Assembly (NCBI GenBank): GCA_033439685.1
Contig: JAUEDM010000003.1
Span: forward strand, 1,084,001-1,148,000
Reading direction: 5' to 3'
DNA length: 64,000 nucleotides
Origin: Apodospora peruviana
Lineage: Eukaryota; Ascomycota; Sordariomycetes; Sordariales; Lasiosphaeriaceae
Part shown: positions 31,514 to 42,481 of the stretch, piece by piece
Layout of the letters: each line of letters starts with the position of its first letter
How positions within the stretch are numbered: position 1 is the first letter of the stretch
Made by a program: the position numbers and the translations under genes
The notes under the pieces: generated by a model
What the model saw: the letters and a program-made list of their open reading frames with translations, nothing else
Databases searched by the model: none
What the model was told of the DNA's origin: nothing

Positions 31514-31967
31514 GGTCGTTGTCGTTGGCTGTATCCTAGTGATCATTGGTTGTGTTGGTGGCTCTGTCGACTTTATCGACGGAAGAGAATGGCGATATCT
31601 TGAACGTTAACCGACGGCAGATGGGACGCATACCGATACTTTGGAACACATACCCCCCAGTCTTCGATACACGGCAGGTAGCATCTTGGACCGTCGCGGA
31701 GTGATTAATCCCGACCGGGTAATGTAGTCCATCAACGGCATCGACATTACCCGAGCCAGTCGGAGTGCACCCCGCTTGTACTATCCTACGAGTGGTGCCC
31801 TCACTCACTTGGACATAGGTCCCCCAACTGCTAGGTAGCAGGACTCTGCACCGGGACGAGCTCAGAGATCCGGGTACGTAATCAAGTTAGGTCAACTGAT
31901 TACTCGGGACGAGCTACACGCAACTAAAGACGCTTCCTTCAATGCTGTTCAACATACCGATAATTGA
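31514..31967. promoter_or_regulatory. Divergent promoter, AsaB-like oxygenase and M20 amidohydrolase
   Basis: A 454-base region between two outward-facing starts, likely a shared promoter. Several CGG-containing triplets occur (for example CCCGACCGGGTAA at about 31710), as expected for Zn2Cys6 sites, but no defined palindrome is clear. Confidence 0.4.
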
Positions 31968-33278
31968 ATGGAGCAAGACGACGGCTTCATCATGGTTCTA
32001 AGAGAAACCGGCCCTGGGTGTCTGATCGCGGTCCATAATGATGATGTCCCCGATTACCTGTCAGAGATTGACAACGATGTTGAATCTCTGGCGTTCCCAC
32101 TGTGGCCCTTGAACAAGTTCATACACGAAAACCCGGAGACCGCGTTTCAAGAACATAAAGCACATGATGCCCTGACCAGCTTCATGAGATCCCAAGAAGG
32201 ATGGCAAGTCACGCCTTCAGCTTACGGAATGGACACGGCATGGGTAGCCATCTATGACACCCGGCGTCCAGGGCCAGCCGTCTCGTTCAACGCCGAGATG
32301 GACGCCCTCCCAGGGCTGGGCCACGCATGCGGACACAATCTCATCGCCACGGCGTCGGTAGCTGCAGCTCTCGCCACGGCCCACATAATCCGGAACCACA
32401 ACCTACCAGGAAAGGTACTCATTTTCGGCACGCCAGGCGAGGAAGGAATAGGAGGCGGCAAGATCCGTCTTCTCGAAGCAGGCGCCTACAAGGGCGTCGA
32501 CATCTCTCTCATCTCTCATCCCGGCATCTTTAATAACAGCCCGATGGTCCGGACGACGGCGTTTTGCCGTATCGAGGTGGAATACTTTGGCAAGGCGGCT
32601 CACGCGGCCAACAGCCCGTGGCTGGGAATAAACGCACTGGACGCTCTCGTGGTCGCGTACAACGCGGTGTCAGTCCTGCGACAGCAGACGATGCCTGGCG
32701 ACGTGATCGGCCTGAGCATCACCGATGGGGGCGGGCCGGCAGCCAACGTTATCCACGCCCATGCCGCGGGGGTCTGCGTGCTGCGGGCGACCAGCTCTTC
32801 TCGGCTGAAAGCTCTCGAGAAGAAGGCTGCGGCCTGTTTTCGGGCCGGAGCCGAAGCCACTGGCGCGAAGGTAAACATCCAGATCACTCAGGGATATGCG
32901 GACCACGTGCCGAATTCTGTTCTTGCGGCGAGATACACAGAACACTGGAACACACTGCCGGACCCTCCGGAGCCGCCGATACCGCCTCCTGGGCAGTTGA
33001 CCTGGGTCAAGGCGAGTACCGATCAGGGAAATCTGAGCTATGCGTTGCCCAGCGTGAATGCGAGTTTTGCTATCCCCCCCGGTGTGGAAGGGGGACCGCC
33101 GCACAGTCACGACTTTGAGAAAGCTTCGGGGACCGGGGAGGCGTTTGCGCGAGGGCTGAGGGTGGCAAAGGCTTTGGCGGGCACAGCGGTGGACGTGATT
33201 GTCCGGGAGGGATTGCTTGATGAGGTGAAAGAGCAGTGGAGACGAGATATGGGTTTGGATACGAAAGTACTTGGATAG
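31968..33278 (+). CDS. M20-family metallopeptidase/amidohydrolase (PM20D2-like)
   Basis: Intronless, 436 aa from ATG 31968. Metal ligands are visible: an AEMDALPGLGHACGHN block (residues about 107-125; His and Asp of the first metal site), GTPGEEGIGGGKIRLLEAGA (about 155, with the catalytic Glu pair), and SHPG. A dimerisation-type insert (about 200-310, containing FGKAAHAANSPWLGINALDA) and a C-terminal segment with PHSHDFEKASGTGEA follow. These are the features of the carboxypeptidase/aminoacylase group that hydrolyses N-acyl or dipeptide bonds. No signal peptide is present, so it is probably cytosolic. In a cluster it could remove an N-acyl or leader group or be self-protective; that is inference. 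Confidence 0.88.
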   Translation: MEQDDGFIMVLRETGPGCLIAVHNDDVPDYLSEIDNDVESLAFPLWPLNKFIHENPETAFQEHKAHDALTSFMRSQEGWQVTPSAYGMDTAWVAIYDTRRPGPAVSFNAEMDALPGLGHACGHNLIATASVAAALATAHIIRNHNLPGKVLIFGTPGEEGIGGGKIRLLEAGAYKGVDISLISHPGIFNNSPMVRTTAFCRIEVEYFGKAAHAANSPWLGINALDALVVAYNAVSVLRQQTMPGDVIGLSITDGGGPAANVIHAHAAGVCVLRATSSSRLKALEKKAAACFRAGAEATGAKVNIQITQGYADHVPNSVLAARYTEHWNTLPDPPEPPIPPPGQLTWVKASTDQGNLSYALPSVNASFAIPPGVEGGPPHSHDFEKASGTGEAFARGLRVAKALAGTAVDVIVREGLLDEVKEQWRRDMGLDTKVLG

Positions 33279-33476
33279 TTAATTAAGAGAAGTGAAGGAT
33301 GAAAAAAGGGGTACGTAGAACTCTTTGTTGAAAATTACCAAACAATGTTAGTACATTGGAAGAGAACAACCATCCCAGTTATCTACATGCAATGAAACAA
33401 TAACTATCTGGCAGGACTGAAGATAAGAGCTACACTTTTGCTGCCACGAAACAACCACAAACCAGAAAACCCGAAT

Positions 33477-34193
33477 CTAAACCTTGATATGGATATACCT
33501 GAAATTCCCCTTCGGAACAGTCCTCTTCCCGTACCCCTCAACCGTGGCGTAGTTGTACTCCTCAACCGTAACCGTCTTGTCGCCCACAGCCGTAACCCAA
33601 GCAACATGCCCGGCCGACCCGGCATCCGTCTGCGCAATACACCCAGGCTTAGGCGTATTGTTGACCGTCACGCCCGACGCCTTGGCAGCATCGTTCCACG
33701 AGTTCGCATTACCCCAGTGGTGGCCCTTGTACTGGTTGTGGAACTTCACTCCGAGCCGCTTATTGATCCGCCAGGCCACGAAACTGGTGCACTGGCACTT
33801 GAAGTACAGCCAGGGGTCGGTGCCGCCGCACGACGATTTGTAGGGGTAGTCGTCTTTGACCGGGCCGGGAATACTGCTGCTGCCGCCGCCGCTGCCGCCG
33901 CCAGACGAAGAGCACTTCTTGGTCACGTAGCCGTCCGTGCCGGTCTGGACGTAGTAGTCGGACACATAGCACCCGTCGCTGGTCTTGTCCCAGATGTTGT
34001 TGCCCTTGATGGACTCGCCGGCGGTCTGGCAGGTGATGGAGATGTCTTTGCCCTTGGCGTAGGACTTTTTGACCGTGTACGAGGTTCCGGGGCCAGAGCG
34101 ACAGTTCACGTCGTCTGCTTTGATGGGGTAGGCGGCCGTGAGGGTGGTGAAGGCTGTTGCCTGTAGGAGGAAAGCAATGATGGAAAACTTCAT
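33477..34193 (-). CDS. Secreted SH3-like plus CHAP cell-wall amidase/peptidase
   Basis: Intronless, 238 aa from MKFSIIAF at 34193; codons upstream are not needed. Signal peptide (1-20, ending TLTAAYP). An SH3b-like domain follows (about 21-95, with VNCRSGPGTSY, WDKTSDGCYVSDYYV). Then a Gly/Ser linker with a GGGSGGG stretch and a CHAP domain: catalytic Cys in CQCTSFVAWRI (about residue 133), His in AGHVAWV (about 195) and a Glu/Asn in EEYNYA. CHAP enzymes cut the peptide part of bacterial peptidoglycan, so a likely role is antibacterial defence or bacterivory; origin by horizontal transfer is a known theme for fungal CHAP proteins. The same N-terminal domain occurs in the GH24 lysozyme at 35714. 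The 3' end faces the M20 gene end (convergent, about 200 bases). Confidence 0.87.
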   Translation of the reverse strand: MKFSIIAFLLQATAFTTLTAAYPIKADDVNCRSGPGTSYTVKKSYAKGKDISITCQTAGESIKGNNIWDKTSDGCYVSDYYVQTGTDGYVTKKCSSSGGGSGGGSSSIPGPVKDDYPYKSSCGGTDPWLYFKCQCTSFVAWRINKRLGVKFHNQYKGHHWGNANSWNDAAKASGVTVNNTPKPGCIAQTDAGSAGHVAWVTAVGDKTVTVEEYNYATVEGYGKRTVPKGNFRYIHIKV

Positions 34194-35713
34194 TGTAGTT
34201 GTTTTGGGTGTGGATTTTGCTTTGTGTTTGGAGGATACTTGGTTATGGGTGGAGCGTTTTATAAAGAGATGGGATCTATGACCAGGGAATGGTGATTGTG
34301 ATGATGGTCTTTGGAACGCCACCAACTCTCATCGGGCTGCTCTCTTTATACTATTTAGAACTCCATTACACGGCTAATCAGCCATCGACTCCTTCCGAGT
34401 TGCCACCCCGAGCCGGCTCAACTTTGATGTTTTTGAACAGGTAATACATCTAAAGTTTAGTGCAGTGAAGTTCCATTGGTCATGTACTGTGCTCCTCGGG
34501 GGTAGCAGTGGCCTGATCTCCGTGCAGGCTGTGAAATTGCTCCTACTGAGAGAATCGTTGTTCACCGAATATTCAATGAACATAGGGCTATGTTGCTATG
34601 CATAAGGCGTACGCTACACGGTAATGGGTCTTGATGATCTCTTCGATGTGCATGGCAAACTACATACATATAACTAACATGTGCTCTATAGACTGAGGTA
34701 ATCAAATAAGTAATCGTATTTCGGTTACGGATTGGTGGTGTGCAACTAATAATAACCAGTTAGCACATCTTACCTCCGGAGGGTTTGCACCTGGGCCCTG
34801 GGACCAGCTGAAAGAACGACGTGAAATTAGTGTGGCTTCATATCCCGTTTAAAGTCCGGTCTAGAAACCAGACTTAGACAGTCGATTCGGGCGTTGCCGT
34901 CCCATCAAATTGGACACCGAACGTGCCACAGCCCACCTTGCGGCTTAAAGTTGTGCTACTTCGCAATTTCCACGGTTTAATTCAGAGTGCCGTCATGATA
35001 TCATGTCCTTGGAATGGTAACGGTAGTGGTGATATATTTGGACATACCCCTGACATAAGCGCGGAAGCCGAATCGCGCCAATCGATCCCGCTTGCAGCCA
35101 CATCGATCTGGGAAAGCTTGTCATGATCAATCGGTGCCCGGGTCAACTCGTCCTCAGCTATCTGCAAGGGTTTGACGCAGTTTGACACCGAAGGCTGGAA
35201 TGGCCCACGTGTATTCGGTAGCGGTTGAGTTGATGCGGGGAAAGGGGGTGAAAGGTGGCGCAGCTGGCGCCCAATCATACCTTGAAAGGGGCAGCTGAAG
35301 ATGAAAGCAATCTGTCGTTATTACGGCGTAGGCGGCATCGGAGGCACAGCGGTAAAACTTGCTTGAGAATGAGCTGAGTATTAAGGATCATGCTAGGCTA
35401 ATAAGACGGTAAGGCGATCAGTCCGTCTGACTGGAAATCGCGAGGCAGTGCTGATTATGAGTCCTGGTTCCACAATGAGTTGGTCTGGCCAATTAAAGAC
35501 CACCACTTCGCGAGGCTACAAGATGAGCTTCACCAGATGCAAAAGAATTAATATAAAAGGTCATTTATGTTCAGTATAGAACCTCAAGAGATTTAATAAG
35601 CATCTTTGTCTTAGTTCGAATATAAGACTCCCAGCTTGAACCCAGTGTCTTCACATCATCACAATATCTGCCTTCATCAATTTCAACACGACAACTTCGT
35701 CCCATATCTCACA
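34194..35713. promoter_or_regulatory. Divergent promoter region, CHAP and GH24 hydrolases
   Basis: A 1.5-kb AT-rich region between two outward-facing secreted hydrolase genes. Both starts are preceded by short leaders rich in CA/TC. The TATAAAA-like stretch GCGTTTTATAAAGAG at about 34254-34268 lies in minus orientation, about 65 bases upstream of the CHAP start. No gene is seen inside. Confidence 0.45.
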
Positions 35714-36639
35714 ATGAAGTTCACCATCGTCACGGCCCTCACCTCTGTCCTCGCCCTTGGCGCGAGCGCCTACCCAATCAAAGGCGACACCGTCAACTGC
35801 CGTTCCGGCCCCGGCACCAGCTATGCCGTCAAGAAGACCTACAACAAGGGCTTCGAGGTCAAGATCAGCTGTCAGACCCCCGGCGAGGTTATCGAAGGCG
35901 TCAAGCTCTGGGACAAGACTCAGGATGGCTGCTACGTGTCTGACTACTACGTCAAGACTGGCACCAGCGACTACGTGGCGCCCAAGTGCCCTACCTCCGG
36001 CGGCGGCGGTTCCTGCTCCAAGTATCCCAGGTCCAACCAGGCCACCGTTGATCTGATTGCCGAGTTTGAGGGCTTCCGCGCCAACGTCTGTGAGTTGACA
36101 TTCAGTCACCATACTTCGCACTGTTCAAAACTAACCTCGGTTAAAAAAGACACCGATCCCACCGGCAACCCAACAGTCGGCTACGGCCATCTTTGCACAA
36201 AGTCAGGGTGCACAGAGGTCAAGTACCCCATCCCGCTGTCCAAGGCCAACGGGAAGAAGCTCCTGGCAGATGACATGAAGGTACGATCTCCCACTAATTA
36301 CACCACAAAAGATAATAGCTCTAACAAGATTTGCGTATAATCTAGCCGAAGGAGAAGTGCCTCACGGAAATGACCAACGACAAGGTCACTCTCAACGCCA
36401 ACCAGTACGGCGCCCTCGTCAGTTGGACATTCAACATGGGCTGCGGCGCCGCCAAAGGCTCGTCTCTCATCAAACGCCTCAACAACGGCGAGAGCCCCAA
36501 CAAGGTCATCTCCGAGGAGCTCCCCAAGTGGGTGCATGGTAACGGTGAGGTCCTGCCGGGTCTTGTCCGCCGGCGCAACGCCGAGGTTGCACTCGCCAAG
36601 AAGGCGACGAGCGACAAGGCGCTCCCGGTCAAGTGTTAG
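35714..36639 (+). CDS. Secreted SH3-like plus GH24 (phage-type) lysozyme
   Basis: Three exons (35714-36089, 36150-36280, 36346-36639) give 266 aa. Signal peptide 1-19 (MKFTIVTALTSVLALGASA). SH3-like domain, about 20-93, nearly the same as that of the CHAP protein (both have YPIK, VNCRSGPGTSY, YVSDYYV). GH24 domain about 105-266: Glu119 in the EFEGFRANVY motif aligns with the T4 lysozyme catalytic Glu, with Asp and Thr in the YTDPTGNPTVGYGH block. NQYGALVSWTFNMGC is the usual GH24 helix. It should hydrolyse the beta-1,4 bond of bacterial peptidoglycan outside the cell. GH24 in fungi is probably of bacterial/phage origin. Confidence 0.9.
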
Positions 36640-37087
36640 AAGTATTTTCCGTTCATAGGGCCTGGCTGTATGCTTTAGTTCTCGTTGTCTTGTTCCTTTC
36701 GACTTGGTTCTATTTGGTCTTGGCTCAGTTTAGGTCATTAGACGTTGTTTTGATGCTTCTGTAGGATAATGCAAAATCAAAACTTAGGCTTATACAAACA
36801 CACCCCGACCCTGTGATTAGACTTTAGTTTCTTCATAGCATAGGTAAACTGATTCCATCCTACTTCCTGATCTAACCTCGAAAGCATCATCCAAAGACAC
36901 GACTCAAGCAAGTTAAAGGAAATGTCATTCTAACTTTTATATCTAATGACTAAGAGATGCAGAGTCTATATAAACAAACGATACATAGGAAAGGATATGC
37001 GAGCATTCAAAAAATGGTACGAAAATGTGTAGCAAGAAAAAAAAAAAAAAACGTCATGGTACAGACAACTGTAAAAGTGAAAAAGAA
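36640..37087. other. Convergent intergenic region, GH24 and NRPS 3' ends
   Basis: AT-rich 3' flank with an A-run at about 37033-37048. No gene is seen. The lysozyme (plus) and NRPS (minus) end toward each other. Confidence 0.5.
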
Positions 37088-40000
37088 TCAAGAAAATGCA
37101 TCGTGTACCGCCTCGGCGATCTTCGTCAGGCACTCCTCCTCACGCAACATAGCGAAATGGTCGCTCGCCTTGGCGCACAAGACCTGCACTTCCTTGCCCC
37201 TCGACAGAAACTCTTCAAAGCCATTCGCTCTTGCGCACTCGCCACCGCAATTCTTCTCGTGCTGCTTCGCTTTCTTTCCATACCCATCCCTGCCTTTCTG
37301 GGCTTTGCAAAGCTTTACGAGATGGACGCTAACATCGCCATAATCAAGGTTCCCTGGCACAAACTCGTCATGGAGTTTGATGTTCCGTCTCGTCTGCTCA
37401 AGAAGAGCGTTTCGAAACACCCTCAGCTCTTGAGCATCCTCTTGGCACCCTTCAGTCTCCAGCCTCTGGATCATGTCTAGGTTGGGAATATCGAAGAACT
37501 TCTCCAGAATTTTGTCCGCGTACCCCGGTGAGTCTTTGGGTAGGCTGCTGCCTCGCCACCTCGCCTCAGCATCGATCAGGACTAGTTGCACGCGGTGGCC
37601 TTGCGCGAGTAGCACCCGTCCAGTCTCCCATGCTACATGGGCAGCGAAGGAGAAGCCAAGGAGGAGGTAAGGTCCCTCCTGCTGCTGGCTCCGGATGGCG
37701 GTGGCGTAGTGGGTGGCCATGGCGGGGATGGAGTTGTGGTTGTTTGCGTCTGAGAGGTGGAGGTTATCGATCCCGATGAGGGAGTGTCGGGGAAGGTAAG
37801 ATGCTAGCTGGCGGTACTGAACCGAGACGCCTGTAATCGCGAAAAGGGCGAAGATATTGGGCTTCGCACTGGTTGCTCCGGTTAGGGCAGGCAATGCCGG
37901 TGAAGGAAATCTGACAAAGCAGTTCGAAACATCCGTCTTTGAAGTACTGGAGGCGTCGGGGGCAGAAAAAGACGCGGCTTCCTTCTTCATATCACCAGTT
38001 GTGTTGGTGCTGTTACTGCTTGTCTCGAGCTCGAATAGCTGCTGTAGCTTCTTCTGGTCGACCTTCCCATTCCCTGTAAGAGGCATCTCCGAGACAGCCA
38101 CAAACTCATGTGGTATCATGAACTGCGGCAGGCTTTGCTTGGCCTTCTGTCGCACGCTGTTTGATCGTTGCTCAGCCGCAGCACCAGCATCTCTTGTTGG
38201 GATCCCACTCGAACTGCCAGTCTTCGCGCTATGAAAAGCAATGGGCTTCTGTCTCGATTGCCCTTGCCCATGAAGCAAGACCGAGACGTACACATCGGGC
38301 CCTGAAAGCGCGTTCTCAATTTCGCTGAGCTCGACACGTCGACCGTTGAGCTTGACTTGGCGGTCGTTTCGTGAAAAGTAGTTGATCTCGCCCGCAAAAT
38401 TGTAGGCGCCCATGTCTCCCGTGTTGTAGATGAGACCACCCACCTGACCGAACGGGTTCTCCTTGAACGCGGCTTTCGTGGCCTCATCCCTGCCAAAATA
38501 CCCATCACTCAGCTGCCGCCCGGAACACCAGATTGTACCACGCGCTCCAATTGGCACGCTTCTCATGTGCTGATCCAGAATTCGAACTTGCATCCCCACT
38601 GCTGGACTTCCCACGCATCGTGCTTCCGTCCCGGAGCTGCACTCCTTGAAAGAAATCACAACGGCTTCCGTCGGACCGTACGCATTTACCAGCCTAGTCT
38701 TCCGCCCCTTTTTCATATTCCTGGTATCAGTCCATCTCTTGATTACCGCCTCGGTGGCCTTCTCTCCAGCAAGGGCGAGACATCTCATATCAGGAAGCAT
38801 ATCGGGCTTAAGTAACGACGCGACACTGGGCGTCACGTTCGTAGTTGTGGCATGAACTTGTTTCAATAGCGGAACGAGCCTTGCCATGGTTTCCCCATGA
38901 GGCGCGAGGATGAGCGTAGCACCAGCAACGATAGACCCAAAAAGGTCACTTTGCGAAACGTCAAACACCGGTCTGGCGAAGCCAAAGATGCGGTCCGTAG
39001 ATTTATACTGCAGAGCTTCGGCCATCATGACGCCATAGCCAACGACTTGGCGATGGGACATCTTGACTCCCTTCGGCGTTCCCGTGGTACCACTTGTAAA
39101 GAGGATAGCAGCAAGATTAGATAGAGTAGCCGATGGAGGAGGGGGCAACTGCGAATGTCTGGCCAAGCGGTGAGGATGACCAAAGATATCTTCTACCAGC
39201 AGAATGGGCAGGCCAAGGTTGTCTGGTAGGGCGTGTTTGTCGCTGCGAGCACACAACACCGCGGCCGGCTGGATAGCTTCCATCAAGCTACTGATACGGG
39301 CAGAAGGACTCTCCATATCGATCGGAACATAAGCACAGTCGAGTCGATGAGTTGCCAGAATTCCAGCGACGAGCTCGATGGATTTGTCGAGGAAGAGCGC
39401 TATTCTTTGGCTCTCGCCCACCTTTGTGCGCCCTCTGTTAGCGAGTCGTGGGACAGAGGAACAGATCCTGCCAGCACCCAACTCGGCAAGATCTTTCAGC
39501 TCCCGGTAGGTGACCTTTCTGGCCGCACGACCCGCGCTCGGATATCTTTGCGTGTGCCAGAACTCAACCGCTGTGGCATCAGGAGATTCCTGAACACGAT
39601 GTTCCAGTAGCTCCCAACTTGTCCATTCACAGTGGGATGGGTATTCAGGACCCGTCGCAAACTTTTCGATTTCGTTCTTGTGTTCATCACCCAGAATGTC
39701 GATCTCGTGTAGGCGTGGGTGTTGTTGATTTTGCTGAAATGAAGCGAATGACTCCAGGACACGACCGAAGCTATGCATCAGCCGCAAAAGATACTTGTCA
39801 CTGAAGTCGCGGCCATGACTGCGAAGACTGAGGACGATGGTCCCCTTGACGCTCACTCCGCCCTCCACAGTCAGAAGAATGGGGAGATCCGTAACTTCAT
39901 CGCGATCTTGGGCTACCAGCTTGAATCCGGGCTCGCTTCGTGAAGGCTGATCGCTGTCGCCACTACTCCGAGATGGAGTAAAGGGGAACATAAGCGTGGA

Positions 40001-42447
40001 GTTGAAGAGAGCGGCGTTTTTCTTTCCCGAGGCACCAAGAATGTTTCGAAGAGAAACGCCCTCATTCTCAGTCACGTCCATGCTGTTCTGACTCATAAGA
40101 TCAATGTAGTGCTCCAATGTTTGGCTCCAGTCTACCCGAACGCGGACAGGTGTATTGTTCAAGCATGGACCAACGACTTTGTCAATACCTGGGACATCGA
40201 CAGCTCGGCCAGCCGTGATAGTCCCAAATACCACGTCTTCCGAGGAATTGTAAGCTGACACAACAAGAGCCCAGGCAGCACGATACAGTGCTAGCATGCT
40301 GGTGTATCGTGAGCTCGCAAGTGCTGCGAGCTTGTCCGGATTGATGTTAAGCCGAATGCGGTGCTGCCGATCAAGTGGTTGACGTGCCATTACCGCGGCA
40401 TCTTTGCTGTGATCGATGAAAATACCCCCGTCGGAGTCGATATTCTGCATGTAGCTTCGCCAAAACTGAAGCTGATCTTTTTGGTGGGAGTGTTGGTGAA
40501 GCGCAACGTCAGAGAATTGGGAACCCAACGTGGGTGGAGGTGTACCCCTGAAGAGCTGTTGAAGATCGCCAAATACCAAATTTCGAGACCAGGCGTCCAT
40601 GAGCGCATGATGGCACACCCATGTGACTTTCTTCTCTCCAATGGGACAGGTATAAATGAAGACCTTGCTCAGAAGCTGTCCGTATGCAGCGCGAAACTTG
40701 TGCGGAGGCGGCTCGCGGATGACGAAGTCAGCGACAGGCACAGCATCTGCGTTGAGCACCACCTGGAACATATTGGTGTCGAATATGGTGTTCGGAACAC
40801 CCGAAATAGGAACAAAAAGGGTCCTGAAAATGGAATGTCGCTTCAGGATTCCTTCCCACGCTGTACAGAAGCGATCGAGGTAGACGTCGTCAACCTGCAG
40901 GGTGTAGTCGTAGCTGTGCATGTATGCTCTTGAACCAATACTAGCCAGAAGCATTGCCGCTTGCATATCTGTAGCAGGGACAACTTGCTCGACCTTGGCG
41001 TGATCGATCCTGTGAGTTCCGAGCGCCACCTCGACAGCTGAGCGATGGGCTTGCAGTTGATGTGGGAGCCGAATTGATTCGGTCAAGGTCTGGGGAGCCG
41101 CCAGGCTTCGTAAACTGGTATCCCAAAGACCGAGTAGCTTCTTCATGCTCGTGTCGGAATGTAGCATGCTGCTATAAAACACGCCAACATTGATGCAGTC
41201 GTTGTCCAAACTGCTTTCGAAGTCGAAGACAAAGGGGCGGACGTTGCTCGGGTCTTCCCAGCTCCCCATGTCGATTCTGCTAGCTTTCTTGAATGTCAAA
41301 TACGAGCTACCATGACTGTTGCGGCCTAGATAGTTGAAAGTAGCAGCATATGGCGCAGCTTGCGAATGAAGGATTGGCTCGGCGAAGTTGACATTCTGCA
41401 TCGTCTCGGTCCTCAGTCTACTCACCTCCTGAATAAAGGCCCTCACAGCGGTAGAACCTGATAGGTTGGAAGGTGCGGCAAAGAGAATTGGAACCATGTA
41501 GGTGAACCAGCCGACTGTCCTGGTCAAATCCAGGTGCTCGTGGCGGAGGTCACGGCCGTGAGACTCGAAGCAGAGTTCAACACCGGCCATAGCGCGCCAG
41601 TCACGCAAGGCCAGGACGAGACCGGCGAGAATGAAGTCGACTGCATCAACGGCATATCTCTCCGCTCCAGCTAAAACATGACCAGGAATTTTGACGTTAA
41701 GGAATGCACCGGATGCGTTGGTGTTATTTGCAGTCATGTCAAGCAGCTCCGAGGACTTGAAGAAGTTGTTCACTTGCATGGAGTTGAAGCTTTTTTGTTG
41801 CTGTTGGCCAGACGAAGCGGGCTGGAGTTTGCGTGACGACAGTTCGCAAGCCCAGTCTTTGAACGACGAGAGCTCAGGCTCAATATCTCTTCCCTTCAAG
41901 ACCTGCTCGAGATCTTCCCAGATGATATGCCACGACACAATATCGATGGCCATGTGGTGAACGATGACGGAACAGTATGTTTCCTCCCCGTCTTGGAATT
42001 CGCCCACGATGCCAGAGACTGGGCCATTTGTGATATCGAGGCTGCCTTGCATAGCCTGGGTCTCCTGCTGGAACTCGGCGAGAGAGCGCATTCTCTTGTG
42101 AACAACTTTGAAGTCGTCTTTCTGGTAGCTGGAGTAACCGACCATGGCCTCTCCAAGCGAGTTACCAACGTCGACTTTCATCCGTAGCATGGGATGCACC
42201 TCGATGATACGGTTCCACGCACCCACAAAATCCAGGAACTTCCGACCGTTGGTGAGCTTGATTGCATGTCCCTGGTTGAACCAGTTCATATTGGCGGCGC
42301 GACGCGATCGTAGAAACCAGTCCATTACGGGTGTGGGCGTGAAGAGCGAGTTGGTTGGTAGGTGGGGCCGGGCTGGGGCACTTTGAAGTGTTATTTCTTT
42401 GCTCTTCTTGCTTGAACTGCCCGGGGAGGCTTCTGCATTACCTGCTG

Positions 42448-42481
<34 letters not shown>

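Noticed and set aside
33438..34166. Plus-strand 242-codon frame
   Set aside because: Antisense shadow of the CHAP gene; Val/Leu/Arg-rich with no domain signal.
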